Positions 24,377-33,522 are shown, numbered from the stretch's first letter. The stretch is 64,000 bases of DNA from DAIDKA01 sp036267975 (GCA_036267975.1 DATAVA010000041.1:37644-101643), one strand, 5' to 3'. The notes: generated by a model from the letters alone, not told the origin. Numbers and translations: made by a program.

Positions 24377-26215
24377 TCAGGTCGCAGGCGTCCCCGCCGC
24401 CGCGGGCAAATTCATCAGCGCCGCCAGTCTGGCCCAGCGGGCGCTTTCGCGCAGCTGTAGCGCCTGCGCGCTTTGAAGATTGTACGGGATATTGGGGTCT
24501 CGCTCCGCGATCGCCCTCTCGTACCGGTCCGCGGCCGCATCGATGTCGCCACAGATGGCGTGGAAGGTTGCCAGCCCCCTGGATGCTCCGTAGGCCTCGC
24601 CCCGGCCCAGCGCGCTTACGATTTCACCTCCGCGGTCCGGCTCGCCCGTGCGCACCAACAGGCCCGCATAGGCCGCGACAGTCTGTGAAAACCAGGGCGC
24701 CAGGGAAAACGCTTTCTCGGCGAATGGAAGTGCTTCGGCAAACTTCTGGCGTGCACTGTGAAGCGCGGCAAGGTAGAGGTGAGTCGGCATAAAATTGGGA
24801 TCCAGGTCCCGACTCTGGTACAGAAGTTCCTCGGCCTCGCCATGCCGGCCCACCGCAATCAGGCTCACGCCCAGCGAGGCGCGATACATGAGGTTGAGTG
24901 GGTCTGCCTGAACAGCCAGTTGCAGCTGCTCCACCGCTTCTTGCCGGCGGCCCGACCCCAGGAAGTAAAATAGACCACAATTAAAGTGCACCTGAGGCGA
25001 TCCCCGGCCCCCCGCAGGCATCGCCAAGGCAAACTGGCGTCCGGCTTCATGCCAGTCGTAGTCATAGGCCGCTGCAAGTGCACACAATGCCCCATGCGCC
25101 TCCGCAAGCGAAGGGTCCATTTCCAGGGCCCGTTTCGCCAGAGTGCGGATGGCCGGCGCCACTTCATGCAGCGGCGAAAACCCCAACCCCGCCCGACCGA
25201 TAAGATGCTCTGCATACAGAGCGTGGGCCAGCGGGTACTGAGGGTCGAGCGCGATGGCCTGCTCATGGAACAGCTTGGCCTGATCCATCGATTCTGCCCT
25301 GAGCTTCCAATGGAAGTACCGGGCCTTGAGAAGTGCCTCGTAGGCCGGAAGCGCAGGCGTATGACGCGGCTTGGCGGCATCCTGCGGTGAAAGTTTGATC
25401 TTGAGCGCCTCTGAGATGGCAGCGGAGATCTCGTCCTGTACCGCAAACACATCCGCCAGCTCGCGGTCATAGCGCTGCGACCACAGGTGGCTCCCGTTCG
25501 ACGCCGATATCAGCTGCGCTGTTACGCGAATGCGGTTGCCCGAGCGCCGCACGCTGCCCTCGAGAACATTGGCCACGCCCAGCGTCTCGGCGATCCTGCG
25601 AATGTCGGTGTTCTGTCCCTTGAAGGCGAATGCCGAAGTGCGCGCGATGACTCTGAGCCCGGAGATCTGTGCCAGGACGTTGATGATCTCTTCCGCCAGT
25701 CCGTCGCTGAAATACTCATGCTCCTTGTCGCCGCTCAGGTTGGCGAACGCCAAGACCGCGATGGAAGGCAGACGCTCGACAGCCGCATCCATGGTGCGCG
25801 AAGCGTCAGGGATTCGGGCCGAGTCCTTCTCCACAAACCGGCGAACGTCAGTAAGATAGGCGCGCCACGCACGGTCGCTCGCATCTCCTGACCATGCCGA
25901 AAGGTCTGCCGTTTGCGTGAGCTCGAACATGATCGGTCGCTGGCAGTCCTCGATCATCACGGGAACCAGCGTCCCGTTGCGGTCCGCGAGGGTCGCTTCG
26001 GCGCGTACCCAGCGGGACTCCACGGACTTCCGCGACCACAGGACCACCACCGCCTTGGCATCCTTGAGGGCCTTCTCGGTCACTTGGTCGTAGGCCTCCC
26101 CGGTTCGCAACGTCGCATCCCACCAGACGCTGAATCCCGCGCGCTCGAAGCCGTCCGCAAACCGCCGAGCGGTCGCCTGGTCCTCGCGGTTGTAGGACAG
26201 GAAAATATCAGCCAA
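24377..26215 (-). CDS. TIR domain - TolB-like - TPR protein
   Basis: 612 aa. Residues 3-130 form a TIR domain (DIFLSYNREDQATARRF; FSVWWD; the putative NADase Glu73 in SRWVRAEATLA). Residues about 150-290 match the TolB-like/FlgO-like domain often joined to adenylate cyclases and TPRs (SIAVLAFANLSGDKEHEYFS; LGVANVLEGSVRRSGNRIRV). Residues about 300-600 are TPR repeats. I start at the TTG at 26215, 6 nt after a GGAG, giving the typical TIR opening MADIFLSY; the TTG at 26221 would sit directly on that GGAG. No transmembrane helix is seen. TIR proteins can be NAD-consuming immune effectors or scaffolds; which one applies is not shown. Confidence 0.88.
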   Translation of the reverse strand: MADIFLSYNREDQATARRFADGFERAGFSVWWDATLRTGEAYDQVTEKALKDAKAVVVLWSRKSVESRWVRAEATLADRNGTLVPVMIEDCQRPIMFELTQTADLSAWSGDASDRAWRAYLTDVRRFVEKDSARIPDASRTMDAAVERLPSIAVLAFANLSGDKEHEYFSDGLAEEIINVLAQISGLRVIARTSAFAFKGQNTDIRRIAETLGVANVLEGSVRRSGNRIRVTAQLISASNGSHLWSQRYDRELADVFAVQDEISAAISEALKIKLSPQDAAKPRHTPALPAYEALLKARYFHWKLRAESMDQAKLFHEQAIALDPQYPLAHALYAEHLIGRAGLGFSPLHEVAPAIRTLAKRALEMDPSLAEAHGALCALAAAYDYDWHEAGRQFALAMPAGGRGSPQVHFNCGLFYFLGSGRRQEAVEQLQLAVQADPLNLMYRASLGVSLIAVGRHGEAEELLYQSRDLDPNFMPTHLYLAALHSARQKFAEALPFAEKAFSLAPWFSQTVAAYAGLLVRTGEPDRGGEIVSALGRGEAYGASRGLATFHAICGDIDAAADRYERAIAERDPNIPYNLQSAQALQLRESARWARLAALMNLPAAAGTPAT

Positions 26216-26527
26216 AAGCAACTCCGATTGCTATGGAACGGATGGCGCCCCTGGACGCGATCCGGCCTTGGTAAACAAACGTGAACCGCAGAGTCTATAC
26301 GCCTCAGAACTCCGCGGTCGAATGGCGCCTTCCAGGCGGTCATTCTCGGTATGTCCGCGGGAGCCAAGCGGCCCGAAGCTTTCGTGGTCGTCTGGAGATG
26401 AGTGACGCCCTTGTGCGGCGCAACGTATGTGTGCAGGGGCGAATAGCGCGAGCTGCCGGAGCCCATGGCAGTTCTCCACGTTAATGAATACAGTCTGTCC
26501 AACTTGATCAAGAAATCGGTAGTCTTC
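26216..26527. promoter_or_regulatory. Divergent intergenic region between TIR gene and membrane beta-helix gene
   Basis: This 312-nt stretch lies between two divergent genes and should hold both promoters. No clear consensus promoter, inverted repeat or small gene is visible. Its last 63 nt (from the ATG at 26465) are in frame with the rightward gene and could be its 5' end, but their composition is less codon-like. Confidence 0.4.
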
Positions 26528-28186
26528 ATGAACTCCGAGCTGCCCCGCAGATCAGCGCACATTCGCGCAGAGTTAATCCGGCAAGCCATTGTCGGTGAGG
26601 CCGCGGCACCTGCGGATTCACCACTGAGGATTGATAGTCATGGTGCAAGCTTGGATGGCGCCGCAATAGACGGGCGGCTTGACCTCACCTCGGTTGAGTA
26701 CAGCCGACCCATCGCCTTTACGCGCTGCACTTTCGATGATCGGATTGACGTCTCGGGAGCGAAGCTCGATACACTTACCCTGCGCGACTGCCGGGCACCG
26801 GGAATTGATGCCGTCGCGACCTCGCTGCGCGGGGATTTGATCATTAGCGGTGGACAGCTGGTTTGCCCGGGCGGATTGGCCTTCAACGGCCCTTCGATGT
26901 CGATCGGCGGATCGTTGATGTTTGTCGACGACTCGCTTGCGGTCGGCGCGGTGAGCTTCGCACTCGCAAACATCAGTGGCCGCGTGGTGTGCAACGGGAC
27001 TTTTCGGAATCCCCTTGCGATCGCGAGCAGTTTTGATTGGTATGCCCCGCTCTACAGCGCGATCAATGGATTCGGCGCAACGGTTGGCCAAAGCCTGGGC
27101 TTCGGCACGAAGCTCAATGCGACCGGCGAACCATGCGTAGAGGGATTTGTGATCCTCGCCAACGCCAAGATCGGCACTGGCATCTATTTCGTGAGCGGCT
27201 CGATCACACGTGGCGCGCAAGCAGGAGTGCCGCAGGAGTGCGATATTCAGGGTGATCCGTCCACCCGCTTTGCCATCAAGAGTGGCGCAGCGTTCTATTT
27301 GCATAATGTTGAAGCCGGAGAACTCGTCCTCACCAATTTTCTATGCTTCGAAGGGTTGCTGTCCCTACGGGGTGCGCGGCTGGGAACCATCGCGGATGAT
27401 GGCACGCTCTGGCGCGACTCCAAGACCGGCTTAGTCCGCAAGGGGGTTGCGCTGGACCTCGACGGATGTACATACAGCGGGTTCACTGGTTCGATGTCGA
27501 GCAGCACTCGCATGGACTGGCGCACTCGCCTCAGCTGGCTGAAGACGCAGATACCCGAGTACCTCAGCTCGGAGTTCCATCCACAGCCCTTCACGCAGTG
27601 TGCGCAAGTCATGCGCAGCATGGGCGACCTGCACGGCTCGCACATGGTTCTATTGGAGCGCGAACGCTTGCGCCTGCGGTCGCCGAAAGTACACCTATGG
27701 GAGCGACTCACCGGGCGGCTGCTCGGTCTGGTGGCCGGGCACGGATACAAGAGCGATTACGCGCTGTACTGGGCCCTCGCCGTATGGGTGGTCGGTGGCG
27801 TGATTTTTTCCGTCGCGGACCGCCTCGGCCAGATGCGTCCGGCATCTGAGCACGTACTGGTCGACGACTCCTATCGTCGCACTGGAGAAATTCCCAAGGA
27901 CTATGAGCCGCTGAAGCCATTTCTCTACTCTGCTGACATCCTGCTTCCGATCGTGGACATTGGGCAGGAGAAATTCTGGTTACCGCGCGATTCCGGCGAG
28001 CGGCCGGCGAATGCCGCCACTGCGTTTCCGCACGCACCTCGCTGGGTGGCGTCCGCGTTGAATTGGCTCTTCGGCGGGTGGATTCAGAAGACCTACTATT
28101 ACTTCGAAATCGCGATGGGCTGGCTATTGGTGTCGATCGCACTGGCGGGCTTTTCCGGTCATCTGGGTCATAAGGGTGAGGAGTGA
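26528..28186 (+). CDS. Beta-helix-like membrane protein of unknown function
   Basis: 552 aa from ATG 26528 (573 aa if started at 26465). The first ~330 residues alternate short hydrophobic strands with turns (GAAIDGRLDL, GGSLMFVDDSLAV, NAKIGTGIYFV, LSLRGARLG), as in right-handed beta-helices of the pentapeptide/bactofilin type. A conserved-looking middle block (WLKTQIPEYLSSEFHPQPF; QVMRSMGDLHGSH) is followed by hydrophobic segments at about 408-430 (YALYWALAVWVVGGVIF), 455-470 and 525-545 (EIAMGWLLVSIALAGFSG). I recognise the architecture from unannotated bacterial proteins but not a function. It is divergent from the TIR protein gene. Confidence 0.75.
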   Translation: MNSELPRRSAHIRAELIRQAIVGEAAAPADSPLRIDSHGASLDGAAIDGRLDLTSVEYSRPIAFTRCTFDDRIDVSGAKLDTLTLRDCRAPGIDAVATSLRGDLIISGGQLVCPGGLAFNGPSMSIGGSLMFVDDSLAVGAVSFALANISGRVVCNGTFRNPLAIASSFDWYAPLYSAINGFGATVGQSLGFGTKLNATGEPCVEGFVILANAKIGTGIYFVSGSITRGAQAGVPQECDIQGDPSTRFAIKSGAAFYLHNVEAGELVLTNFLCFEGLLSLRGARLGTIADDGTLWRDSKTGLVRKGVALDLDGCTYSGFTGSMSSSTRMDWRTRLSWLKTQIPEYLSSEFHPQPFTQCAQVMRSMGDLHGSHMVLLERERLRLRSPKVHLWERLTGRLLGLVAGHGYKSDYALYWALAVWVVGGVIFSVADRLGQMRPASEHVLVDDSYRRTGEIPKDYEPLKPFLYSADILLPIVDIGQEKFWLPRDSGERPANAATAFPHAPRWVASALNWLFGGWIQKTYYYFEIAMGWLLVSIALAGFSGHLGHKGEE

Positions 28187-28187
28187 C

Positions 28188-28202
28188 TCCGGCAACGCCG
28201 GA
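28188..28202. repeat. Small perfect hairpin after the membrane protein gene
   Basis: TCCGGC and GCCGGA with a 3-nt AAC loop overlap the stop-codon region of the preceding gene. There is no T-tract after it, so termination is uncertain; it could instead stabilise the 3' end. The following sequence up to 28374 holds no recognised gene. Confidence 0.3.
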
Positions 28203-28374
28203 ACCAGTATCCGGCGGCGCCTGAACGTGAACTGCATCACGGTCGGCGCTGAAGAGCCGTTCGAAGCCGGCTGAAACCCGGAATAAGTGCGATCGCGCAC
28301 TCGGTCCGGCGCTGCGGTTGTGGCCTAGATTTGGGCCTCAACTGGCGAAATGCGCCACGGCGACCGCTGCCACG

Positions 28375-30906
28375 ATGTCAACACGACTGCGAATTGCGCT
28401 TCAGCGTTCGGGGGCAAGACACGTTAACGGCGTGGCGATCCACTGCGTTCTGGCGGTGCTGAGTGGTTGCATGGGCCGCAGCAGCAGCCACGGTTCCGGC
28501 AGCAGTGGTCTCAGCAGCGGCTTTCCCGCGCGCTCCTACTCGCTCGTCGCGACCATCAGCGGGCTTTATTCCTCGGGGCTGGTGCTGCTGGTCGATGCTT
28601 CCCCCGAGCATATCGATGGCTCCATGTCGCCCATGATGGCGCAGGTCAGCTCGGCAATGGTTGATCCCACGACGGTATCCGTTTCTGCGGGACAGACCAC
28701 GCGGGCGCTGGCGGGCTTGCTGCCGGCGGACAGCAGTTACTCGGTGCGGGTCCTGACGCAGCCCAGAGGCGAGACCTGCACGGTCGCGGATGGCACCGGT
28801 ACGCTCCAGTCGGCGAATGTGGCCAATCTGGTGGTGACCTGTTCGAACCGGGCCTTTTCCCTGGGGGGCTCGATCAGCGGTTTGAATGGCGCGGGTCTGG
28901 TGCTGACGGATGGCACCGATACGATTCAGGTGAGCACGGGAGCCTCTGGCTTTACGATGCCGACCGCAGTTGCTGATGGCAGTGGCTACGACCTCAGCAT
29001 TCAGACGCAGCCCGCCGGGCTGGCGTGTGCGGTGAGCAATGGCAGGAGCACCATGCCCGCGAATGTGGTGACGAATGTCGCCATTACCTGCACCGATCAG
29101 CCCTTCAGTCTTGGCGGCGCGATCGATGGGCTGGGCAACAACGTGGGACTCACGCTTGCCAACGGCAGCGATACGCTGATGGTGGTGGCGGGCAGCACCA
29201 GCTTCATCATGCCCGCCCTGGTTGCTTTTGGCAGTCACTATGCGATTGCGGTGCGGACTTCGCCGGCAGGCCTCACCTGCACGGCGAGCAACGCCTCCGG
29301 GACCATGCCTGCCAGTAACCTTGCCAGTGTCGCCATCAGCTGCTCGGATCAGTCGTTCAGCATCGGCGGCACGATCAGTGGGCTTGCCGGCAATGGGCTG
29401 GTGCTGGCCAATGGCAGCGATACGCGCGCGGTGAATTCGGGTGCGACGGGGTTCGTGATGCCGACCGCCGTGGCCTATACCAGCGCGTACGTCGTGGCGG
29501 TGCGGACGCAGCCGCCGGGCGTGACCTGTTCGGTGAGCAACGGCACGGGCACGATGGCTGCTGCAGCGGTCACCGATATTGCCGTGACCTGTTCAGCCAA
29601 TGCGTACACGGTGGGCGGCACGATCACTGGGCTTACGGCGAGTGGTCTGGTGCTGCTGGACAACGGCGGCGATGCAACGCCTCTCAGCGCCAACGCCACG
29701 CAGTTCACCCTGCACACGGGCGTTGCCGACGGCAGTACGTATGCCATCACGGTTCAGTCACAGCCGACGGGCCTGGTCTGCTCGGTGGCCAATGGGACGG
29801 GACCCGTGGGCGCGGCTGATGTCACGAGCATTGCCATCGCCTGCGGATCGAACTTCAGCCTCCTGCACTCCTTTGCCGGCGGCAGCGATGCGTCGGATCC
29901 GTACCATATTCTGATCCAGGCCAGCGATGGCAACTTTTATGGATCGGCCCTCGCGGGAGGCAGCAGCAATGGCGGTGCGATCTACGAAATCGCGCCGGAT
30001 GGGACGGAATCCGTCATCTATTCCTTCGCCACGACGGCCTGGGCCGGTTTGATCCAGGGCAGTGATGGCAATTTCTACGGAACTACGGCGAGCGGCGGCA
30101 CCAATGGTCGCGGCACCGTGTTCAAACTCACGTCCAGCGGAACTGAATCCATTCTCTATTCGTTTCCTGCCGGCGGCAGTGACCCCTACTGCGGCCTGGT
30201 CGAAGGTAGCGATGGCAACTTCTACGGCACGACGGGCGCCGGCGGCGCGAGCGATGACGGCACGGTCTTCAAGATCACACCGAGCGGCACCGAGAGCGTG
30301 CTGCACACCTTCGCGAAGACAGGCACCGACGGCCAGACTCCCTATGCCGGTCTGATTCAGGGCAGCGACGGCAACTTCTACGGCACCACCTACTTCGGCG
30401 GCAGCAATGGCTTCGGCGCAGTCTTCGAGGTGACTGCGGGCGGGACCGAGTCCGTCCTGTACTCCTTCGCGGCTGGCAGCGATGGCCAACATCCCTACGC
30501 CGGGGTGATCCAGGGCAGCGATGGCAACTTCTATGGGACGACGTACCAGGGTGGCGCCAATGGCTTTGGAACAGTGTTCAGGCTCACGCCGGGCGGCACT
30601 GAAACCATTGTGTACTCCTTCGCGGGCGGCGGCAGCGACGGTGCCAACCCGGAGGCCGGACTCACCCAGGGCAGCGATGGCAATTTCTATGGAAGCACCT
30701 ATCTGGGCGGCACCACCAACCTCGGTACGGTCTTCAGGGTTTCGCCCGGCGGGACGCAGACAGTTCTGCATTCCTTCGGCGGCGGCACTGACGGCGCAAA
30801 TCCCGGGGCTAATCTCGTCCAGGGCACCGATGGCAATCTCTATGGATCGACCGGCGCAGGCGGCCCTGACGGCGATGGCACGTTCTTCAAAGTAGCCCTT
30901 CATTGA
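28375..30906 (+). CDS. Surface repeat lipoprotein with GloVer-type repeats
   Basis: 843 aa. The signal region ends in a lipobox LSGC near residue 33, followed by a Ser/Gly linker, so it is probably lipidated. Residues about 55-500 contain five copies of an ~85-residue beta-domain starting G-[TS]-I-[ST]-G-L-x-x-x-G-L-V-L. Residues about 505-843 contain seven ~45-residue repeats with the core GSDGNFYGTT...GGTVFK...GTESVLYSF, matching the choice-of-anchor GloVer repeat family, which probably folds as a propeller. An upstream in-frame start at 28318 is less likely. Role unknown; adhesion or surface display is a guess. Confidence 0.85.
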   Translation: MSTRLRIALQRSGARHVNGVAIHCVLAVLSGCMGRSSSHGSGSSGLSSGFPARSYSLVATISGLYSSGLVLLVDASPEHIDGSMSPMMAQVSSAMVDPTTVSVSAGQTTRALAGLLPADSSYSVRVLTQPRGETCTVADGTGTLQSANVANLVVTCSNRAFSLGGSISGLNGAGLVLTDGTDTIQVSTGASGFTMPTAVADGSGYDLSIQTQPAGLACAVSNGRSTMPANVVTNVAITCTDQPFSLGGAIDGLGNNVGLTLANGSDTLMVVAGSTSFIMPALVAFGSHYAIAVRTSPAGLTCTASNASGTMPASNLASVAISCSDQSFSIGGTISGLAGNGLVLANGSDTRAVNSGATGFVMPTAVAYTSAYVVAVRTQPPGVTCSVSNGTGTMAAAAVTDIAVTCSANAYTVGGTITGLTASGLVLLDNGGDATPLSANATQFTLHTGVADGSTYAITVQSQPTGLVCSVANGTGPVGAADVTSIAIACGSNFSLLHSFAGGSDASDPYHILIQASDGNFYGSALAGGSSNGGAIYEIAPDGTESVIYSFATTAWAGLIQGSDGNFYGTTASGGTNGRGTVFKLTSSGTESILYSFPAGGSDPYCGLVEGSDGNFYGTTGAGGASDDGTVFKITPSGTESVLHTFAKTGTDGQTPYAGLIQGSDGNFYGTTYFGGSNGFGAVFEVTAGGTESVLYSFAAGSDGQHPYAGVIQGSDGNFYGTTYQGGANGFGTVFRLTPGGTETIVYSFAGGGSDGANPEAGLTQGSDGNFYGSTYLGGTTNLGTVFRVSPGGTQTVLHSFGGGTDGANPGANLVQGTDGNLYGSTGAGGPDGDGTFFKVALH

Positions 30907-30917
30907 GCTGATGCGCT

Positions 30918-31508
30918 GTGCAGGGCAGTCCGGCTCCGGCACAATCTAACAATGGATACCGGGGAAATGACCGTGCCGCGCGTGCAACGGCCCAAAGCTT
31001 GGGCGCGAGCTGGGACGCGGACGCGCAGGGCTGGTGGATCGAGGCCGACGCCGCAGCGGAAAAGTTCAGCCGATGGTTGGGCGCGGTGACCGAGCCGCAC
31101 GAAGTGCGCGCCGAGACGTACGACGTCGTCTCGCATGAGGCCTGCGTGGTCACGGCGCGCGTGTCCTGTGCGCAGTGCGGCGCGGATATTGAAGTCCTGT
31201 GCATTCACTGCTTCGGGGGTACGGTGGCGGAGGAGCCGCTGCAGCAATTCACGGTCTCGGATATCCGTGAAATGGATGAAGCGCTTTTACGCCAGGTCGC
31301 GCTTTGGCCGTACTTCCGTAAGGTCCCGGATGGTGGCTTCGTGAACTACTGCACCCGCTGTGGAGAGCCGCAGGAGGACATGCAGCTGCACTCGGAACCG
31401 CAGCAACCCTTCTTCGATGTTCCGGCGGCGATTGCCGCAGGGCGGGGCATCTGCACGCCGCTTTTGGGAACGATCCGCCTGAACGGCGATGAGCATTTCC
31501 TGGTCTAG
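30918..31508 (+). CDS. Zinc-ribbon protein with DUF5710-like N-terminus
   Basis: 196 aa. An N-terminal motif AQSLGASWDADAQGWWIEA resembles the small DUF5710 domain found in nucleic-acid-related proteins. It is followed by cysteine pairs in a C-x2-C-x8-C-x2-C arrangement (CAQCGADIEVLCIHC) and a further CTRC pair in NYCTRCGEP, likely zinc sites. The only workable start in this frame is the GTG at 30918, 11 nt after the lipoprotein gene; there is no ATG before the domain. It is convergent with the methyltransferase gene, ending at the next base. Function unknown. Confidence 0.7.
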   Translation: MQGSPAPAQSNNGYRGNDRAARATAQSLGASWDADAQGWWIEADAAAEKFSRWLGAVTEPHEVRAETYDVVSHEACVVTARVSCAQCGADIEVLCIHCFGGTVAEEPLQQFTVSDIREMDEALLRQVALWPYFRKVPDGGFVNYCTRCGEPQEDMQLHSEPQQPFFDVPAAIAAGRGICTPLLGTIRLNGDEHFLV

Positions 31509-32078
31509 TCACAAGAGCAGGGGCAGCAGCATCTTCGTTCGCGCCATGTAGGCCGGATATTGTTCCGGAAACTGTTCGGTCATCAGTTTTTCTTCGCGCC
31601 GCGCACTGTAGATGAAGTAAACGCCGAACAGGATCAGCGGCAGACACCAGAACGCACTCTCACCGATGGCAGAGCCGATCATGGCGATGAGCATGCCGGT
31701 ATAGATCGGATGACGTATGACGGCGTACGGGCCGGCGGTGACGAGCTCCGGATGCTCCTTTCGCGTCGTCGGCATCCCCCAGTTGCGTCCGAGCTGGACG
31801 CGGGCCACGATGGCGAGACCCACACCCAGCGCACACAGCAAGACGCCGGTAATGCCCATGGCCATACTGCCGGCCTCATAAGCCTGCGCGCCGCGCAGCG
31901 CCTCGCGCAGCTGCGGGGTGCGCAGTGCAATCACGACAATGATGAGCACGACCAGGCGCAAGCCGCTTTCCATCTGCCATCTCGTGCCAATGCTGCGCTT
32001 CGCGCCGCCGGCGGCGATGATCCAGTACAGGAAGAGGACGAGCCACAGTGCCGCGATGATCCTTCCAGAGTTTGTCAT
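31509..32078 (-). CDS. Isoprenylcysteine carboxyl methyltransferase-like membrane protein
   Basis: 189 aa with several hydrophobic helices (RIIAALWLVLFLYWIIAAG; LRLVVLIIVVIAL; MGITGVLLCALGVGLAIVA). The C-terminal AdoMet-binding block LVTAGPYAVIRHPIYTGML and the final EEKLMTEQFPEQYPAYMART are diagnostic of the ICMT/PEMT-like family (DUF1295-type relatives). In bacteria these methylate unknown small lipophilic substrates. It is tail-to-tail with the zinc-ribbon gene with no spacing. Confidence 0.88.
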   Translation of the reverse strand: MTNSGRIIAALWLVLFLYWIIAAGGAKRSIGTRWQMESGLRLVVLIIVVIALRTPQLREALRGAQAYEAGSMAMGITGVLLCALGVGLAIVARVQLGRNWGMPTTRKEHPELVTAGPYAVIRHPIYTGMLIAMIGSAIGESAFWCLPLILFGVYFIYSARREEKLMTEQFPEQYPAYMARTKMLLPLLL

Positions 32079-32289
32079 CGGTGCAGCCTGCGCGGCGATG
32101 CACTCGCGCGCAAGGCGTCTTTGAATCCCGTTAGCACAGCCAGCAACTTCGGAACGGCGCTGCCTTCACCGCGACATTGCCTGTCGGCGCGTACCGACCG
32201 GCGAACAGGCTGCCCCTTCGATTGCAGGATGGTCGCGCATCGTTTCAAATTCCCTATCGGATACTGATCCGTGCCTGGAGGAAACTGCC

Positions 32290-32793
32290 ATGAAACGTCT
32301 ATGGTTTGCTTCGTTGGTTGTCCTGCCGCTGGCTGTCCATGCCGGCAGTGGTCCCGATGCCGCCTTTTACAGGCATGCGGCGCAAGGCGGGATCTCGGAA
32401 GTGGAGCTGGGTAATCTGGCTCTCAAGACGTCCGCAGATCCGGCGGTGAAGGGCTTCGCCGCGCAGATGATCAAGGACCATTCGCAGGAGAATGACAAAT
32501 TGCGCTCCGTCGCGGCCTCGAAGAACCTCAAGCTGCCGACGAAGGCCAGCGTCGCGGAGACCGCCACTAAAGCGAAGCTTGAGGTGCTGTCGGGTTCGAC
32601 GTTCGACAAGTCCTATATCAAGGCCATGGTGAAGGACCACGAAAAGGATGTCGCCGAATTCAAGACAGAAGCAGCGTCGGGTCATGATCCGGACGCAATG
32701 GCATTCGCGAGCGCGACCCTGCCGACACTTCAGGAGCATTTGCGAAAGATTGAATCGATCGCGGACAAATCGGGCCTGACTGCCAGTCGCTAG
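32290..32793 (+). CDS. Exported DUF4142 protein
   Basis: 167 aa with a signal peptide (MKRLWFASLVVLPLAVHAG). The four-helix ferritin-like DUF4142 pattern is clear: DAAFYRHAAQGGISEVELGNLAL, VKGFAAQMIKDHSQENDKL, FDKSYIKAMVKDHEKDVAEF and LPTLQEHLRKIESI. A Shine-Dalgarno (GGAGGA) lies just before the ATG. These proteins sit in the periplasm; a stress role is often supposed. It is 18 nt upstream of an MgtC-like gene and probably co-transcribed. Confidence 0.9.
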   Translation: MKRLWFASLVVLPLAVHAGSGPDAAFYRHAAQGGISEVELGNLALKTSADPAVKGFAAQMIKDHSQENDKLRSVAASKNLKLPTKASVAETATKAKLEVLSGSTFDKSYIKAMVKDHEKDVAEFKTEAASGHDPDAMAFASATLPTLQEHLRKIESIADKSGLTASR

Positions 32794-32811
32794 CCTTAGG
32801 GAGAGGGGTCG

Positions 32812-33522
32812 ATGCAGCCCTTACAGCTCACCGACCCGCAGATCTGGCTGCGCCTGATCCTGACGCTCATTGCCGGCGCACTTCTCGGGCTGAACCGCGG
32901 TGCGCACGGCAATGCGGCGGGATTCAGGACGACGATCCTCGTAGGGCTCGCGGCGGCGGTCGCGATGGTCCAGGCTGATCTGCTGCTCGGCGTCGGCGGC
33001 AAAACCGCAGAATCCTTTGGCGTCATGGACGTCATGCGCCTGCCGCTCGGGATCCTCACCGGTGTCGGCTTCATTGGTGGCGGCGCCATTCTCAAACGCG
33101 GCAACCTCGTCAAGGGCGTTACGACGGCCGCGACGCTGTGGGTAATGACAGTCATCGGACTGTGCTTCGGCGGCGGACAGTTGCAGCTGGGAATCGAGGC
33201 CACGGTTCTGAGCATCATCACGCTGTTCGCCCTCAAATGGCTGGATGCGCGCATCCCGCGCGAACACCACGCCACCTTGGTCGTCGAGGCCGAGGCGGCA
33301 AATGCCCTCTCTTCCGAACTGAGCGCGCTGATCGGCCCCCTGGGCTATCGAGCCCAATGGGAATGCCAGACCCGGCCGCAGGGCTCGCGCAATTCCCATC
33401 TGGGTTTTGCCATTCATTGGAAGCGGCCGCAGGTCGCGGGGCCGCCGCTTGACCTGCTGAAGCTCGTCAACGAACATTTTGCGGTGGTGTCGTTTGACAC
33501 GGAGTACGACGACCACTCCTAG
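32812..33522 (+). CDS. MgtC/SapB family inner-membrane protein
   Basis: 236 aa. The N-terminal ~130 residues hold the MgtC/SapB transmembrane core: LILTLIAGALLGLNRGAHG, AAGFRTTILVGLAAAVAMVQAD, LPLGILTGVGFIGGGAILK and VKGVTTAATLWVMTVIGLCFGGG. A C-terminal ACT-like soluble tail follows (about 150-236). MgtC-type proteins are tied to low-magnesium growth and, in pathogens, to inhibition of F-type ATPase; this member looks like the housekeeping branch. It follows the DUF4142 gene by 18 nt. Confidence 0.92.
   Translation: MQPLQLTDPQIWLRLILTLIAGALLGLNRGAHGNAAGFRTTILVGLAAAVAMVQADLLLGVGGKTAESFGVMDVMRLPLGILTGVGFIGGGAILKRGNLVKGVTTAATLWVMTVIGLCFGGGQLQLGIEATVLSIITLFALKWLDARIPREHHATLVVEAEAANALSSELSALIGPLGYRAQWECQTRPQGSRNSHLGFAIHWKRPQVAGPPLDLLKLVNEHFAVVSFDTEYDDHS

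Noticed and set aside
29900..30890. Regular DNA repeats that could suggest a CRISPR or tandem-repeat locus
   Set aside because: The repeats are in frame, about 120-150 bp long, and encode the GloVer protein repeats of a lipoprotein.
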